Source: Nostocoides sp. Soil756
GTDB taxonomy: Bacteria; Actinomycetota; Actinomycetes; Actinomycetales; Dermatophilaceae
Assembly: GCF_001428065.1 (NCBI RefSeq)
Contig: NZ_LMSE01000002.1
Coordinates: forward strand, 194,919 to 258,918
DNA length: 64,000 bases
Direction of reading: 5' to 3'
The notes beneath the pieces were generated by a model, which saw nothing but the letters and a program-made list of their open reading frames with translations, did not search any database and had not been told where the DNA came from. Positions 1-10,481 of this stretch are shown here, piece by piece. Made by a program: the position numbers and the translations under genes. The first letter of the stretch is position 1. Each line of letters starts with the position of its first letter.

Positions 1-2
1 GC

Positions 3-2273
3 TCGGAGTGGAGCATCGGTCCGCTCGACGACAGCTTCAGCTGGTCGCGCCCCGCTCCGGTGCCGGTCGTCGTCTCCATCAACCCGGCCGGCGCCCCCGT
101 GCTGAACCGTTCCGGCGACGAGGTCCCGGCGCGCTCCTGGCTCGTCGCCTGGACGGCCTACGGGGCCGCGCGCCAGGTGATGACGGGTGACCTGCCGGAC
201 CAGGCCGCCCTCGACGCGGCGCAGATCCCCTCCTCGTGGGTCGACCCGGACACGGGCGTCCCCTACCAGCTCACGTTCGGCTGGTCCGGCTCCACCGGCT
301 CGCTCGCCGAGATCCACGCGCTCGGCAACGTCCGGGCCACCACGCTCACCGGCAAGCTTCCCGTCTTCGGGCTGTCCGTCGCCGACGACGCCTCCGGGGT
401 GCTCGACCCCGGCACCACGGTCACCGCCACGGTCACCCCCACCCTCGCCGCCGAAGGCGACGAGACCCAGACGCCGGTCGTGACCACCACCGTGCCCGAC
501 GGCGTCACCGTCGGCACGCCGACCGCACCGGGTTACGAGTGCGCCGTGGCCTCGCCCGTGGTGACCTGCACCGCCAGCGGGCCCGGGCCGTGGCTCGCCG
601 GCTCCGAGTTGCCCCCGATCTCACTGCCGCTCATCGCTGCCGGCACGGTCACCGGGCAGGCCTCGATCACGGCGAAGGTGTCCTCGACCGACGGCAACCC
701 GGCATCCGCCCGGCACGACCTCACCCTGCGCGCCGCGCAGGAGATCACCGTGACGCCCCTGACGACCCCGGCCCTGGTCGGGACCAGCCAGGCGGTCGTC
801 GCGACCGGCGGTGGCGCCACCACCCCCGTCGAGCTCTCGACGGCCGGCTCCGGTGCGGGCGTCTGCTCGCTGACGGGGACCACCCTCAGCCTCATGGCCG
901 CCGGCACCTGCGTCGTCACGGCCACCCAGGCGGGTGACGCCGGGCACGCCCCGGCCGCCCCGGTGCAGCAGAGCGTGACCGTCGAGAAGGTCGCCACCGC
1001 GGTGTCGGTCGCGGCCACCCCCGCGGGCAGCGTCGTCGGCCAGGACGTCTCCGTGGCGGTCACCGTCGCCGGCGGCGTGGCCGGCACGGTCACCGCGACC
1101 GTCGACGGCGCACCGGTCGGGAGCGCCGCCGTCTCGGCCGCGCAGCACGTCGCGAGCTTCCCGGTCGCCTCGTCCTCGGCTCCGCTGAGCGCTGGTGCCC
1201 ACATCCTGTCGGCCTCCTTCGCGCCGGCCGACGCCACCACCTACGCCACCTCGGCCGCGACCCCGCTGACCCTCACGGTGGACCGGGCGGCGACGACCAC
1301 GTCGGTCACCGTCGCTCCGGGTGCTCTGACCGCCCGGGTCGCCGTGGCCGCGCCCGGCCACGCCGTCCCCAGCGGGACCGTGCGGTTCTCGGTCGACGGG
1401 GTGCTCGTGGGCTCGGCCGCCGTGGTGAACGGATCCGCGACGCTGGCGTACCGGACCCCGGCCGACGCGAGTCGTGCGGTCTCCGCCACCTTCTCGGGCG
1501 ACGCCGCCACCCTCGGCTCGTCGGGGTCGACGGCCCGCCACAACCCGGGCGTCACCGCACGGGTGACCAGCACCGTGCCGCGCTCGAAGGCCGGCTGGTA
1601 CCGCGCGCCGGTCGTCGTCACCTTCACCTGCACCACCGCGGGCGCTCCGCTCACGGCTCCGTGCCCGGCGCCGGTCACGCTGTCGCGCAACGGCGCCGGC
1701 CAGGCGGTCACCCGTACGGTGTCGGCCACCGACGGCGGCATCGCCACCGTCAACGTCAAGGGGATCGACATCGACCGGACGGCCCCGGCCGTGGCGGTCC
1801 GCGGCATCCGGCCCGGCGGGGTCTACTTCCTCTCGAGCGCTGCTGCCCGCTGCGTGGGGTCGGACTCGCTCTCGGGCCTGGCCTCGTGCACTTTGAGCCG
1901 CAGCCGCCGGGGCACGACCGAGAAGGTCACCGCCAGGGCGGTCGACCGGGCCGGCAACGTGCGGACGACGACGGTGAGCGTCACCGTGACCGACGTCGTG
2001 CTGGTCGGTGGCACGTGGAAGAACGGTGCCTACGTCGTGCGACGTGGCCACGCGTACACCCTGCTCGCCGCCTCCCGGGTCCGGCCGCGCTACGTGGACG
2101 CCGCCTACGGCGCGCGCCGACCGCGGGGAGAGGACAACTGGTTCCGCAGCAGCGGACGGAGCCGCTGGTCGGTCGGCGTGACCATGGACCGGACGATGCG
2201 GCTCGGCTCGTGGAACCTGGGCGTGCGGCGGGGCTCCACCCTCACCGTGGTGAAGGTGGTCGTCACCCGGTGA
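3..2273 (+). CDS. Secreted lectin / Ig-like repeat surface protein (5' end missing)
   Basis: The frame is open from the window edge, so the N-terminus, presumably with a signal peptide, lies outside. The first visible ~110 residues resemble the end of a bacterial L-type lectin domain: a beta-rich stretch closing with FGWSGSTGSLAEIHALGNV, like the legume-lectin end motif. Then follow several ~90-residue beta-sandwich segments rich in Val, Thr, Ala and Gly; those around window bases 960-1560 fit bacterial Ig-like (Big_3_5) repeats with the pattern GTVTATVDG / GTVRFSVDG. The C-terminus is basic (many Arg) and has no sortase motif, so I infer a secreted or wall-associated adhesin or carbohydrate-binding protein. 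Paired cysteines occur in several segments. A strong hairpin follows the stop. Identity of the exact domains is inference; the gene is clearly coding. Confidence 0.75.
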   Translation, partial: SEWSIGPLDDSFSWSRPAPVPVVVSINPAGAPVLNRSGDEVPARSWLVAWTAYGAARQVMTGDLPDQAALDAAQIPSSWVDPDTGVPYQLTFGWSGSTGSLAEIHALGNVRATTLTGKLPVFGLSVADDASGVLDPGTTVTATVTPTLAAEGDETQTPVVTTTVPDGVTVGTPTAPGYECAVASPVVTCTASGPGPWLAGSELPPISLPLIAAGTVTGQASITAKVSSTDGNPASARHDLTLRAAQEITVTPLTTPALVGTSQAVVATGGGATTPVELSTAGSGAGVCSLTGTTLSLMAAGTCVVTATQAGDAGHAPAAPVQQSVTVEKVATAVSVAATPAGSVVGQDVSVAVTVAGGVAGTVTATVDGAPVGSAAVSAAQHVASFPVASSSAPLSAGAHILSASFAPADATTYATSAATPLTLTVDRAATTTSVTVAPGALTARVAVAAPGHAVPSGTVRFSVDGVLVGSAAVVNGSATLAYRTPADASRAVSATFSGDAATLGSSGSTARHNPGVTARVTSTVPRSKAGWYRAPVVVTFTCTTAGAPLTAPCPAPVTLSRNGAGQAVTRTVSATDGGIATVNVKGIDIDRTAPAVAVRGIRPGGVYFLSSAAARCVGSDSLSGLASCTLSRSRRGTTEKVTARAVDRAGNVRTTTVSVTVTDVVLVGGTWKNGAYVVRRGHAYTLLAASRVRPRYVDAAYGARRPRGEDNWFRSSGRSRWSVGVTMDRTMRLGSWNLGVRRGSTLTVVKVVVTR

Positions 2274-2284
2274 CCCCGCAGTGA

Positions 2285-2326
2285 CCGGACGCCCGGTGGT
2301 GCCCCACGGCATCACCGGGCGTCCGG
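2285..2326 (+). terminator. Hairpin terminator after the surface-protein gene
   Basis: A perfect 14-bp stem (CCGGACGCCCGGTG at 2285-2298 against 2313-2326) with a 14-nt loop begins 12 bases after the stop codon. There is no T-tract, as is usual in high-GC actinobacteria. Confidence 0.7.
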
Positions 2327-2390
2327 CGTCCCGGGCGCGGCGTGCGAGGCGCGGTCGGCGCGCGACGGGCGGTGGCACGCCGCCGCCACG

Positions 2391-2396
2391 TACAGT
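2391..2396 (+). promoter_or_regulatory. -10 box of a leaderless promoter for the DedA gene
   Basis: TACAGT lies 6 bases before the GTG start at 2403, so transcription would begin at or next to the start codon. Confidence 0.55.
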
Positions 2397-2402
2397 CTTC
2401 CT

Positions 2403-3128
2403 GTGAGTTCTCTCAGCCAGTCGGTCGTCGACGTCATCGAGTCGATCGGCGAGGTCGGCGTCGGGCTGCTGATCGCGCTCGAGACCGTCCTGCCGCCCAT
2501 CCCGTCCGAGGTGATCCTGCCGTTCGCGGGGTTCGCCGCCGCCGACGGCCGGCTCGACCCCTACCTGGCCTGGGCCTGCGCCACGCTCGGGTCGCTGGTC
2601 GGGGCGCTGCTCCTCTACGGGCTGGGCGTGCGGTTCAGCTACGAACGGCTCCACCACCTGGCGGGCAAGCGCTGGTTCTTCCTGTTCGGCCGCCGCGACC
2701 TCGAGCGCGGGATGCGCTTCTTCGACCGGCACGGCAGCGCGGTGGTGCTCGTCGGGCGGTTCGTGCCGCTGATCCGCTCGGTCGTGTCGGTGCCGGCCGG
2801 CCTCGACCGGATGCCGCTGGGCCGCTTCCTGGGTCTGACCGCCTTCGGCAGTGGCATCTGGAACGCCGCCTTCATCGCCGTCGGCTACCGGCTGGGGGAG
2901 GACTACGCCGTCGTCGAGGAGTACGTCGGGCCGGTCAGCAAGGCAGTCGTCGCCGTCTGCGTCGTGGTGCTGGTCTGGCTGGTCGTCCGCACGGCGCGGC
3001 TGCGCCGGGCCGGGACGCCCGACCAGGACCACGACGAACCGGCCGCCGCGGACACCGCCGACGCCGACGCCGGCCGGGACGACGACGCGGTCCGCGCCGA
3101 GGCGGAGCAGGGGGCGCGGCGGGGCTGA
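2403..3128 (+). CDS. DedA family membrane protein (SNARE-associated)
   Basis: A 241-residue integral membrane protein of the DedA/VTT family, whose members include flippases for undecaprenyl phosphate and phospholipids. The family's charged re-entrant motif is visible near residues 27-40 (ETVLPPIPSEVILPFAGF), as is the F-x-R-x3-R-x3-PAG motif (GRFVPLIRSVVSVPAG) around residue 120. Hydrophobic segments occupy residues 18-35, 50-75, 145-165 and 180-200. The last ~40 residues are a charged, Asp/Ala-rich cytoplasmic tail. The GTG start is supported by a TACAGT box 6 bases upstream. The gene faces the ABC exporter genes, with only 10 bases between stop codons. Substrate is unknown. Confidence 0.9.
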   Translation: MSSLSQSVVDVIESIGEVGVGLLIALETVLPPIPSEVILPFAGFAAADGRLDPYLAWACATLGSLVGALLLYGLGVRFSYERLHHLAGKRWFFLFGRRDLERGMRFFDRHGSAVVLVGRFVPLIRSVVSVPAGLDRMPLGRFLGLTAFGSGIWNAAFIAVGYRLGEDYAVVEEYVGPVSKAVVAVCVVVLVWLVVRTARLRRAGTPDQDHDEPAAADTADADAGRDDDAVRAEAEQGARRG

Positions 3129-3138
3129 GCCCCCAGCC

Positions 3139-4914
3139 TCACCCCTCGTCGCGCCAGGACCGCCAGAGCGCGGCGTAGTCGCCGTCGGCGGCGAGCAGCT
3201 CGTCGTGCGAGCCGAGCTCACTGACCCGGCCACCGTCGACCACGGCCACCCGGTCGGCGTCGTGCGCCGTGTGCAGCCGGTGCGCGATGGCCACCACGGT
3301 GCGCCCGGTGAGGACCGCTCCGAGCGAGCGCTCGAGGTGGCGCGCCGCCCGCGGGTCGAGCAGCGAGGTGGCCTCGTCGAGCACGAGGGTGTGCGGGTCG
3401 GCCAGCACCAAGCGGGCCAGGGCGACCTGCTGGGCCTGGGCCTCGGTGAGCTCGTGGCCGCCCGAGCCCACGCGCGTCGCCAGCCCGCGCGGCAGCGCCT
3501 CGGCCCACTCGAGGGCGTCGACGGCCTCGAGGGCCCCTCGTAGCTCGTCGTCGGTGGCCGTGGGCCGGGGGAGGCGCAGGTTCTCGGCCAGGGTGCCGAC
3601 GAAGACGTGGTGCTCCTGGGTGACCAGGGCGACCTGGCCGCGCAGCTCGTCGAGCTCGAGGTCGACCAGCGGCACACCGCCGACCGCGATGCGCCCGGTG
3701 CGCGGGCCGTCGACGCCTGCCATCAGCCGCCCCAGGGTCGACTTGCCCGCCCCCGACGGACCGACGACCGCGAGGCGCTCGCCGGGGTGGAGGTCGAGCG
3801 ACACCCCGTGCAGCACGTCCTGGCCGGGCCGGTAGGCGTAGCGGACGTCGTCGACCTCGAGCTGGTCGTCGCGCGGCACGGCACCGGTGGCCACCCGGTC
3901 GGGCGGCACCTCGCCGACCCCGAGGATGCGCGACATCGACGTGGCGGCGAACTGGATCTCGTCGAGCATCCCGACCAGCTCACCGAGCGGGTCGAGCAGG
4001 CGCTGCACGTAGAGGACGACAGCGGTCGCGGCGGCCACCGGGATGACGCCCTCCCAGGCCAGCCAGCCGCCCCACAGCAGGGCACCGGCGATGGGCGCGA
4101 AGAACCCCAGCTCGAGCCAGGGGAACCAGCGCAGCCGCAGGCCCACGGTGTAGCGCTCGGCGGCGTGGCTCTCGGCCACGGCCTCAGCGAACCGCTCGCC
4201 GCGCTCCTGCGACAGGCCGAGCGCGTCGACGGTGGCGGCGCCCTCGACGGTCTCGGCGGCCACCCCGTTGAGGCGGGCGTAGGTGGCGTGCTCCCACAGG
4301 TAGCCCGGGCCGGCCAGGCGCAGGTAGCGCCGGGTGGGCAGGAACCAGACGAGCGGCGTCAGCAGCAGTGGCAGCGCGGCCAGCGGCGACACCAGCACGG
4401 TGGCGACGCCGGTGACCAGCACGGTGGTCACCGACACCACGACCGAGGGGATGCCGAAGCGGATGACGTAGCTGATGGCGTCGATGTCGTTGGTCGTGCG
4501 GGCGAGCAGGTCGCCGGTGCCGGCCCGCTCGACGGTCGAGAGCGGCAGCCGCACCGCCGAGCCCACGAAGTCCTCGCGCAGCCGCGCGAAGATGCGTTCG
4601 GACAGCACGAACGACCCGCGCCGGGCCAGCCAGGTGGCCCCGGTCTCGGCCAGCAGGGCGGCGGCCAGCAGCCCGACCAGCACGTCGATGTCGGTGATGA
4701 CGGCGCGGCCGGTGGTGACGACCCCGACGACCTGGCCGATGACCCAGGGCCCGGCGAGCCCCACGACCGCGGCCAGCAGGTGCCACAGCAGCACGCCGGC
4801 CAGCGGCCGCCGGTGCTCGCGCAGCAGCACGCCCACGTGGGTGCGCACGACCGACCCCGGCGCGATGGGCAGGGTGCGCCGGGCGTGGTCGGTGCGCTCG
4901 GACAGCGGCGACAT
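3139..4914 (-). CDS. ABC exporter half-transporter, catalytic-Walker subunit
   Basis: A 591-residue fused membrane domain plus ATPase, second gene of a two-gene exporter operon; its ATG overlaps the upstream partner's stop (TGATG). Six hydrophobic segments fill the first ~300 residues. The nucleotide domain has an intact Walker A (GPSGAGKST, residues 385-393), a Q-loop (VTQEHH), Walker B with catalytic glutamate (TLVLDEATS) and an H-loop (AIAHRL). Its signature, however, is degenerate: LTEAQ at 489-493 in place of LSGGQ. The partner has the opposite set of defects, so the two must work as a heterodimer with one consensus and one degenerate ATP site, as known for TM287/288 and LmrCD. Substrate is not evident; drugs, lipids or peptides are possible. 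Confidence 0.9.
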   Translation of the reverse strand: MSPLSERTDHARRTLPIAPGSVVRTHVGVLLREHRRPLAGVLLWHLLAAVVGLAGPWVIGQVVGVVTTGRAVITDIDVLVGLLAAALLAETGATWLARRGSFVLSERIFARLREDFVGSAVRLPLSTVERAGTGDLLARTTNDIDAISYVIRFGIPSVVVSVTTVLVTGVATVLVSPLAALPLLLTPLVWFLPTRRYLRLAGPGYLWEHATYARLNGVAAETVEGAATVDALGLSQERGERFAEAVAESHAAERYTVGLRLRWFPWLELGFFAPIAGALLWGGWLAWEGVIPVAAATAVVLYVQRLLDPLGELVGMLDEIQFAATSMSRILGVGEVPPDRVATGAVPRDDQLEVDDVRYAYRPGQDVLHGVSLDLHPGERLAVVGPSGAGKSTLGRLMAGVDGPRTGRIAVGGVPLVDLELDELRGQVALVTQEHHVFVGTLAENLRLPRPTATDDELRGALEAVDALEWAEALPRGLATRVGSGGHELTEAQAQQVALARLVLADPHTLVLDEATSLLDPRAARHLERSLGAVLTGRTVVAIAHRLHTAHDADRVAVVDGGRVSELGSHDELLAADGDYAALWRSWRDEG

Positions 4915-6626
4915 CAGTCCTCCTCGCCGCGCACGACGACGGCCCGGTAGCGGGCGTCGGCGCGCGAGAGCTCACGGTGGGTGCCGGTGGCGGCCACGCG
5001 GCCGTCGACCACGAGGTGCACGACGTCGGCGTGCTCGAGCAGCAGCGGGCTGGCCGTGACCACCACCGTGGTGCGGCCCTTGCGGTGCTCGGCCAGGCGG
5101 CCGGCGATGCGCGCCTCGGTGTGCGCGTCGACGGCGCTGGTGGGCTCGACCAGGACCAGCACGTCGGGGTCGCGCAGCAGGGCGCGGGCCAGCGCGAGTC
5201 GCTGGCGCTGGCCGCCGGAGAGCGAGCGGCCGCGCTCCTCGACCTCGCCGTCCATCCCGCCCTCGACCGCGGCCAGGGCGTCGTCGGCGTCGGCGACGGC
5301 CAGCGAGGCCATCCGGGCGTCGTCGTCAGGGCCGCCCAGCGCGCCCCGCAGCGGGCCGCTGAACAGCCGGGGGTCGGCCTGCGAGACCAGCACCCGGGCC
5401 CGCACGTCGGCCAGCGGCAGGTCGTCGAGCGCCTCCTCGCCCCAGGTGACGCCGTGCCGTCCCGGGACGGTGCGGCCGAGCCGGCCGGCGATGGCGGCGG
5501 TGTCGTCCGGGCGGGCGGCGACCAGCGCGGTGAGGACGCCGGGCTCGACGGTGACGCCGGAGGTGGGGTCGACGAGCGCGGCGTCGGGCGGGACCCAGCC
5601 GGTGGGCTCGAGGGCGGGGTGGTCGGGCTCGGTGGCCAGGATGCGCGCGATGCGGCGGCCGGCGACCCGGGTGGTGATGAGCTTGTCGGCCATCTCGACG
5701 GCGGTCTGCAGCGGGATGGTGAGGAAGGCGGTGTAGCCGTAGAAGGCGACGAGCTGGCCGGCGCTGATCTGCCCGTCGACGGCCAGGTGGGCGCCCACCC
5801 CGGTGACGACGAGCACGAACAACCCGGGCAGCAGCACCTGGGCCGAGTCGAGGGTGGCCTGGGTGCCGGCGACCCGCACCCCGGCCCGTCGCACGGTCTG
5901 CGACTGCGCGCGGTAGCGGGCCAGGAACGAGTCCTCGCCGCCGATGCCGCGCAGCACCCGCAGGCCGCTGACGGTGTCGGCGCCGAGCGCGGTGAGCCGC
6001 CCGGCCTCCTCGCGCTGGGCGCTCTGGCGCCGCTGGAGGGGCTTCATGACGAACGCCAGCGAGCCCACGAGCAGCGGGCCGCCGAGCAGCATGATGAGCC
6101 CGAGCAGCAGCGAGCCGCGCAGCAGGATGACCGCGACGACCACGAACGACACGACCGCGCCCATGAACCGCGCGAAGACGTCGAAGGTGTGGCCCATCCG
6201 CCCGAAGTCGCTGGTGAAGCTGGCCAGCACCTCGCCGGCGGGCATCGTGCGGGTCAGGGCCGGGCCGGTGCGGCGCACCGCGCGGTCGGCGACGACGCCG
6301 GCGCGGAAGGCCGCGACGAGCCAGTTCTTGACGGCGAACCAGTGCCGGCCGTTGCCGGCGGCCGCCGACACCGCGCCGAGGCCGAGAACGGCCAGCGACC
6401 ACAGGGCGAGGGCGCGGCCGTCGCGGGCGACGATGCCGTCGTCGACGGCGCGGCCGACGGCGGCCGGCACCAGCGCGACCGAGAGCATCCACGGGATGCC
6501 GAAGCACGCGCCCGCGAGGAGGGATCGCCACTGGCGGCGTGCGAGCCACACGAGCAGCCGGTCGGTGTCGGCCGGGGCGTCGTCATCGGGTCGCACGCCG
6601 TAGAACCAGGGCGGTCTCGTCGGCAT
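4914..6626 (-). CDS. ABC exporter half-transporter, degenerate-Walker subunit
   Basis: A 570-residue half-transporter, first gene of the pair. The membrane domain spans residues ~35-310. In the ATPase domain the Walker A lysine motif is absent: the segment reads [19 protein letters not shown] near residue 370, with no GxxGxGKS/T. The Walker B aspartate is replaced (VLVLVEPTS) and the H-loop histidine is replaced (VTASPLL). The signature LSGGQ (469-473) is intact. It can therefore bind but probably not hydrolyse nucleotide with its own Walker motifs, while lending a proper signature to its partner's site. TAGCGT at 6636-6641 (minus strand) and GGAG five bases before the ATG are the likely promoter and ribosome site. 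Confidence 0.88.
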   Translation of the reverse strand: MPTRPPWFYGVRPDDDAPADTDRLLVWLARRQWRSLLAGACFGIPWMLSVALVPAAVGRAVDDGIVARDGRALALWSLAVLGLGAVSAAAGNGRHWFAVKNWLVAAFRAGVVADRAVRRTGPALTRTMPAGEVLASFTSDFGRMGHTFDVFARFMGAVVSFVVVAVILLRGSLLLGLIMLLGGPLLVGSLAFVMKPLQRRQSAQREEAGRLTALGADTVSGLRVLRGIGGEDSFLARYRAQSQTVRRAGVRVAGTQATLDSAQVLLPGLFVLVVTGVGAHLAVDGQISAGQLVAFYGYTAFLTIPLQTAVEMADKLITTRVAGRRIARILATEPDHPALEPTGWVPPDAALVDPTSGVTVEPGVLTALVAARPDDTAAIAGRLGRTVPGRHGVTWGEEALDDLPLADVRARVLVSQADPRLFSGPLRGALGGPDDDARMASLAVADADDALAAVEGGMDGEVEERGRSLSGGQRQRLALARALLRDPDVLVLVEPTSAVDAHTEARIAGRLAEHRKGRTTVVVTASPLLLEHADVVHLVVDGRVAATGTHRELSRADARYRAVVVRGEED

Positions 6627-6706
6627 GATGGCTCCACGCTAGGTGCTCGGGCCGACACGTTGCGAACGGGTTTCCGCCCCGCCCTCACCCCCGACCCCCC
6701 TCCACT

Positions 6707-6786
6707 TTTCGGGGTGACCCCGAAACGTCAGCCTCACCCCGGTTCGGAAGCGGGGTGAGGCTGACGAACCGGGGTCTCGAGGCGCC
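6707..6786 (+). repeat. Dispersed double-hairpin palindromic element, copy 1
   Basis: Hairpin 1 is TTTCGGGGTGACCCCGAAA (6707-6725). Hairpin 2 is a 41-base palindrome at 6726-6766 with a 15-bp stem beginning CGTCAGCCTCACCCC. A tail rich in CCGGGGTCTCGAGGCG follows. Related copies occur at 22719, 37491 and 41711. It lies 3' of the MOSC gene (minus strand) and upstream of the ABC operon. Confidence 0.85.
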
Positions 6787-6828
6787 GGCACCGGCCGCCG
6801 ACCCCGGCGCCCGGCCGGGAACCGTCGC

Positions 6829-7401
6829 TCAGGGCAGCCGGCGTGCCCCGGCGCCCGCCCGGATGGATGCCGCCTCGCGCGACCGGGTGGCGCGGGCGGC
6901 GGCCTCCTCCGGGGTGAACGGCAGCTCGACGTAGGCGTCCCCGACCGCGATATCCCCGCCCTCGACGATGCGGAACACGGTCCCGGCCCGAGCGTGCAGG
7001 GCCGCCGCCGCACCGGGCCCGACCTCGTCGTCGAGGATGCGGCACGGCGCCGCGACCCGCACGACCTCGAGCAGCACCGGCCCGATGCGGGCCTGCGCCC
7101 CGGGCACCGACACCACGTCGCCGGTGTCGACCGTGATGTTCCGCCGCGTACCGGGAAGCGGTACCGGGGCGCCCAGCCGATCGGCCGCCTCGGCCAGGCG
7201 GGCCGCCGACTGCACCGTCACGTGGCGGTGCCGGCTGCCGTGGTAGCGGTCGCCGACCAGCCCCACCCCGGCCTCGGCCGCCACCGAGCCGACGGCGCGC
7301 ATGGGCAGCCGGCGGCCGGGCGCGACGTGGATCGCGGTCACGACGGCACCGGATACGGCACGGTCGGCGGGGATGGCGGGGATGGCGGGGGTGGCGGCCA
7401 T
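6829..7401 (-). CDS. MOSC domain protein
   Basis: A 190-residue protein with the MOSC (molybdenum cofactor sulfurase C-terminal) fold, thought to carry sulfur or bind molybdopterin in small stand-alone proteins of the YiiM type. Visible family features are the basic-residue motif GLVGDRYHGSRHRHVT (residues ~48-63), the block RRNITVDTGD, and the conserved cysteine in VAAPCRIL near residue 120, the expected persulfide or ligand residue. The C-terminal ~25 residues are variable. GACAAT at 7408-7413 lies 6 bases before the ATG, indicating leaderless expression divergent from SURF1. A molybdoenzyme operon sits at the other end of the window, but no direct link is shown. Confidence 0.85.
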   Translation of the reverse strand: MAATPAIPAIPADRAVSGAVVTAIHVAPGRRLPMRAVGSVAAEAGVGLVGDRYHGSRHRHVTVQSAARLAEAADRLGAPVPLPGTRRNITVDTGDVVSVPGAQARIGPVLLEVVRVAAPCRILDDEVGPGAAAALHARAGTVFRIVEGGDIAVGDAYVELPFTPEEAAARATRSREAASIRAGAGARRLP

Positions 7402-7407
7402 CGCGCC

Positions 7408-7413
7408 ATTGTC
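7408..7413 (-). promoter_or_regulatory. -10 box, leaderless promoter of the MOSC gene
   Basis: GACAAT on the minus strand, 6 bases before ATG 7401. It shares the 41-base divergent gap with the SURF1 promoter. Confidence 0.45.
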
Positions 7414-7430
7414 GCCGGATGCCGGTCGCG

Positions 7431-7436
7431 TACCCT
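7431..7436 (+). promoter_or_regulatory. -10 box, leaderless promoter of the SURF1 gene
   Basis: TACCCT, 6 bases before GTG 7443. This favours that start over an in-frame ATG at 7419, which would place the box inside the coding region. Confidence 0.55.
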
Positions 7437-7442
7437 CGAGAG

Positions 7443-8270
7443 GTGCTGCGGACGGCCCTGACCCCGAGGTTCCTCGGGCTGCTGGCGCTGGTCCTCGTGG
7501 TCGGCGCCGCCTTCGTCCAGCTCGGCCGCTGGCAGCTCGGCGTGGCGGAGAACAGCGGGCAGCTGGCCGCGCTCGAACGGGCCCGCACGACCGCGCCGGT
7601 GCCCCTCACCGACGTCCTGCAGCCGCACTCCGACTTCCCCGGCGAGCTCTCGACCCGTCCCGTCACGGTGCGCGGGCACTACACCGACGGCCAGCTCCTG
7701 GTGCCCGAGCGCCGGCTCGACGGCCGCACCGGCGCGTGGGTGCTCACCCCGTTCGTGGTCGACGACGGCGGCGCCACCCTGCCCGTCGTGCGCGGCTTCG
7801 TGCCCGACGGTGCCGACGCCGGACCGCCCCCCACCGGCACCCTCACGCTGGCCGGCGGGCTCGCGCCGCCCGAGTCGCCCTCCGACGTGCCCGCCGGCCC
7901 CGGTGAGATCGGCTCGGTCGACACCTCGGTGCTGGTCAACACCTGGCCCGGCGACCTCTACAACGCCTTCCTCTTCCTCCAGCGCGAGGAGCCGGCACCC
8001 GGCACGTCCCTGACCCGCGTGCCGACCCCGGTCGGGTCCACCGGCGTCAACTGGCGCAACGCCGCGTACGCCGTGCAGTGGTGGGTCTTCGCGGCCTTCG
8101 CACTCTGGCTGTGGTGGCGGATGGTGCGCGAGCAGCACGAGCGCTCGACCCGCGAGGCCGCCACCGGCGGCGGCGACCCGGCAGCCGGCGACACCGCCGA
8201 CCCCGGCGAGCAGCCCGCCGTCACCCCCGTGCCGTCGCGGGGGGAGAATGACGTCCGTGAGCACCTCTGA
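7443..8270 (+). CDS. SURF1 family cytochrome oxidase assembly protein
   Basis: 275 residues with the classic SURF1 layout: an N-terminal membrane helix (FLGLLALVLVVGAAFVQL) ending in the conserved LGRWQL, a large extracytoplasmic domain with the VRGHYTDGQ and GAWVLTPF motifs, and a C-terminal helix starting at YAVQWWVFAAFALW. SURF1 helps insert haem into subunit I of aa3-type cytochrome c oxidase at the membrane. The C-terminal ~45 residues after the last helix are a Gly/Ala/Asp-rich tail. The GTG at 7443 gives the typical MLRTALTPRFLG start; ATG 7419 is an alternative adding 8 residues. It overlaps the DUF3817 gene downstream. Confidence 0.9.
   Translation: MLRTALTPRFLGLLALVLVVGAAFVQLGRWQLGVAENSGQLAALERARTTAPVPLTDVLQPHSDFPGELSTRPVTVRGHYTDGQLLVPERRLDGRTGAWVLTPFVVDDGGATLPVVRGFVPDGADAGPPPTGTLTLAGGLAPPESPSDVPAGPGEIGSVDTSVLVNTWPGDLYNAFLFLQREEPAPGTSLTRVPTPVGSTGVNWRNAAYAVQWWVFAAFALWLWWRMVREQHERSTREAATGGGDPAAGDTADPGEQPAVTPVPSRGENDVREHL
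8244..8249 (+). promoter_or_regulatory. Possible internal leaderless -10 box for the DUF3817 gene
   Basis: GAGAAT, 7 bases before GTG 8257, inside the end of the SURF1 gene. The alternative ATG at 8248 would lie within this box. Confidence 0.35.
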
Positions 8271-8634
8271 GACGCGCCCTGCGGTCGCCATCGCCCCCGA
8301 GGACGTCGACGCCGTCCGGCCCCGCCTGACCTTCTTCAAGGTGATGGCCTTCGCGGTCGGCATCGGCCTGCTCGTCCTCGTGGTCGAGATCATCCTGAGC
8401 TACGGCTTCGGGCTGAAGGGCAGCGCCAACCCGCTGGCGTGGTGGCCGCAGCCGCACGGCTTCATCTACATGATCTACCTGGTGGCCACCGCCCTGCTGG
8501 GCTTCAAGGTGGGCTGGTCGCTCCCCAAGATGGTGCTGGTGATGCTGGCCGGCTGCGTCCCGTTCCTGTCGTTCTGGGTCGAGCGGCGCGTCGCCGGTGA
8601 GGTCGAGTCCGGGCTGGCCGCCGCGCGCCGATAG
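8257..8634 (+). CDS. DUF3817 small membrane protein
   Basis: About 125 residues with three hydrophobic segments ([60 protein letters not shown]), matching DUF3817, a family of actinobacterial and firmicute membrane proteins of unknown function. The HGFIYMIY block and the terminal FWVERR are family-typical. It overlaps SURF1 by 14 bases and precedes guaA by 10, a frequent arrangement in actinobacteria. The start is uncertain between ATG 8248 and GTG 8257; GTG is preferred from a GAGAAT box 7 bases upstream. Confidence 0.82.
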   Translation: MSTSETRPAVAIAPEDVDAVRPRLTFFKVMAFAVGIGLLVLVVEIILSYGFGLKGSANPLAWWPQPHGFIYMIYLVATALLGFKVGWSLPKMVLVMLAGCVPFLSFWVERRVAGEVESGLAAARR

Positions 8635-8637
8635 CCT
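8632..8637 (+). promoter_or_regulatory. -10 box, leaderless promoter of guaA
   Basis: TAGCCT, 7 bases before GTG 8645, overlapping the stop codon of the DUF3817 gene. Confidence 0.5.
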
Positions 8638-8644
8638 GAGTCGC

Positions 8645-10295
<1,651 letters not shown>

Positions 10296-10481
10296 GCCGG
10301 GCCTCACGACCCGGCGGCCGCCCCGAGCGACCTGAACGGTCCGACGGATGCTGCGGTCGGCCGCTGCTCGCACCCACCCCGGCCCCCAACGGTGCTGTGA
10401 CATGACCCGACCCCAGCGACGCGGCCCCGGCCGCCGTGGCAGGCTGGGCCTGTTCACCTCCCGGTACCCCGAGGACGCCCC

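Noticed and set aside
621..3677. Very long minus-strand open frame (1018 codons) antisense to the surface protein and DedA genes
   Set aside because: It overlaps recognised genes on both strands, has Arg/Pro/Gly-biased low-complexity translation and no domain. Stop-poor shadow frames are expected at this GC content; only its end, which belongs to the reading around the ABC gene, looked coding by chance.
7419..8270. SURF1 start at ATG 7419
   Set aside because: No ribosome site precedes it and it would place the TACCCT -10 box inside the gene; GTG 7443 fits both the promoter and the family N-terminus.
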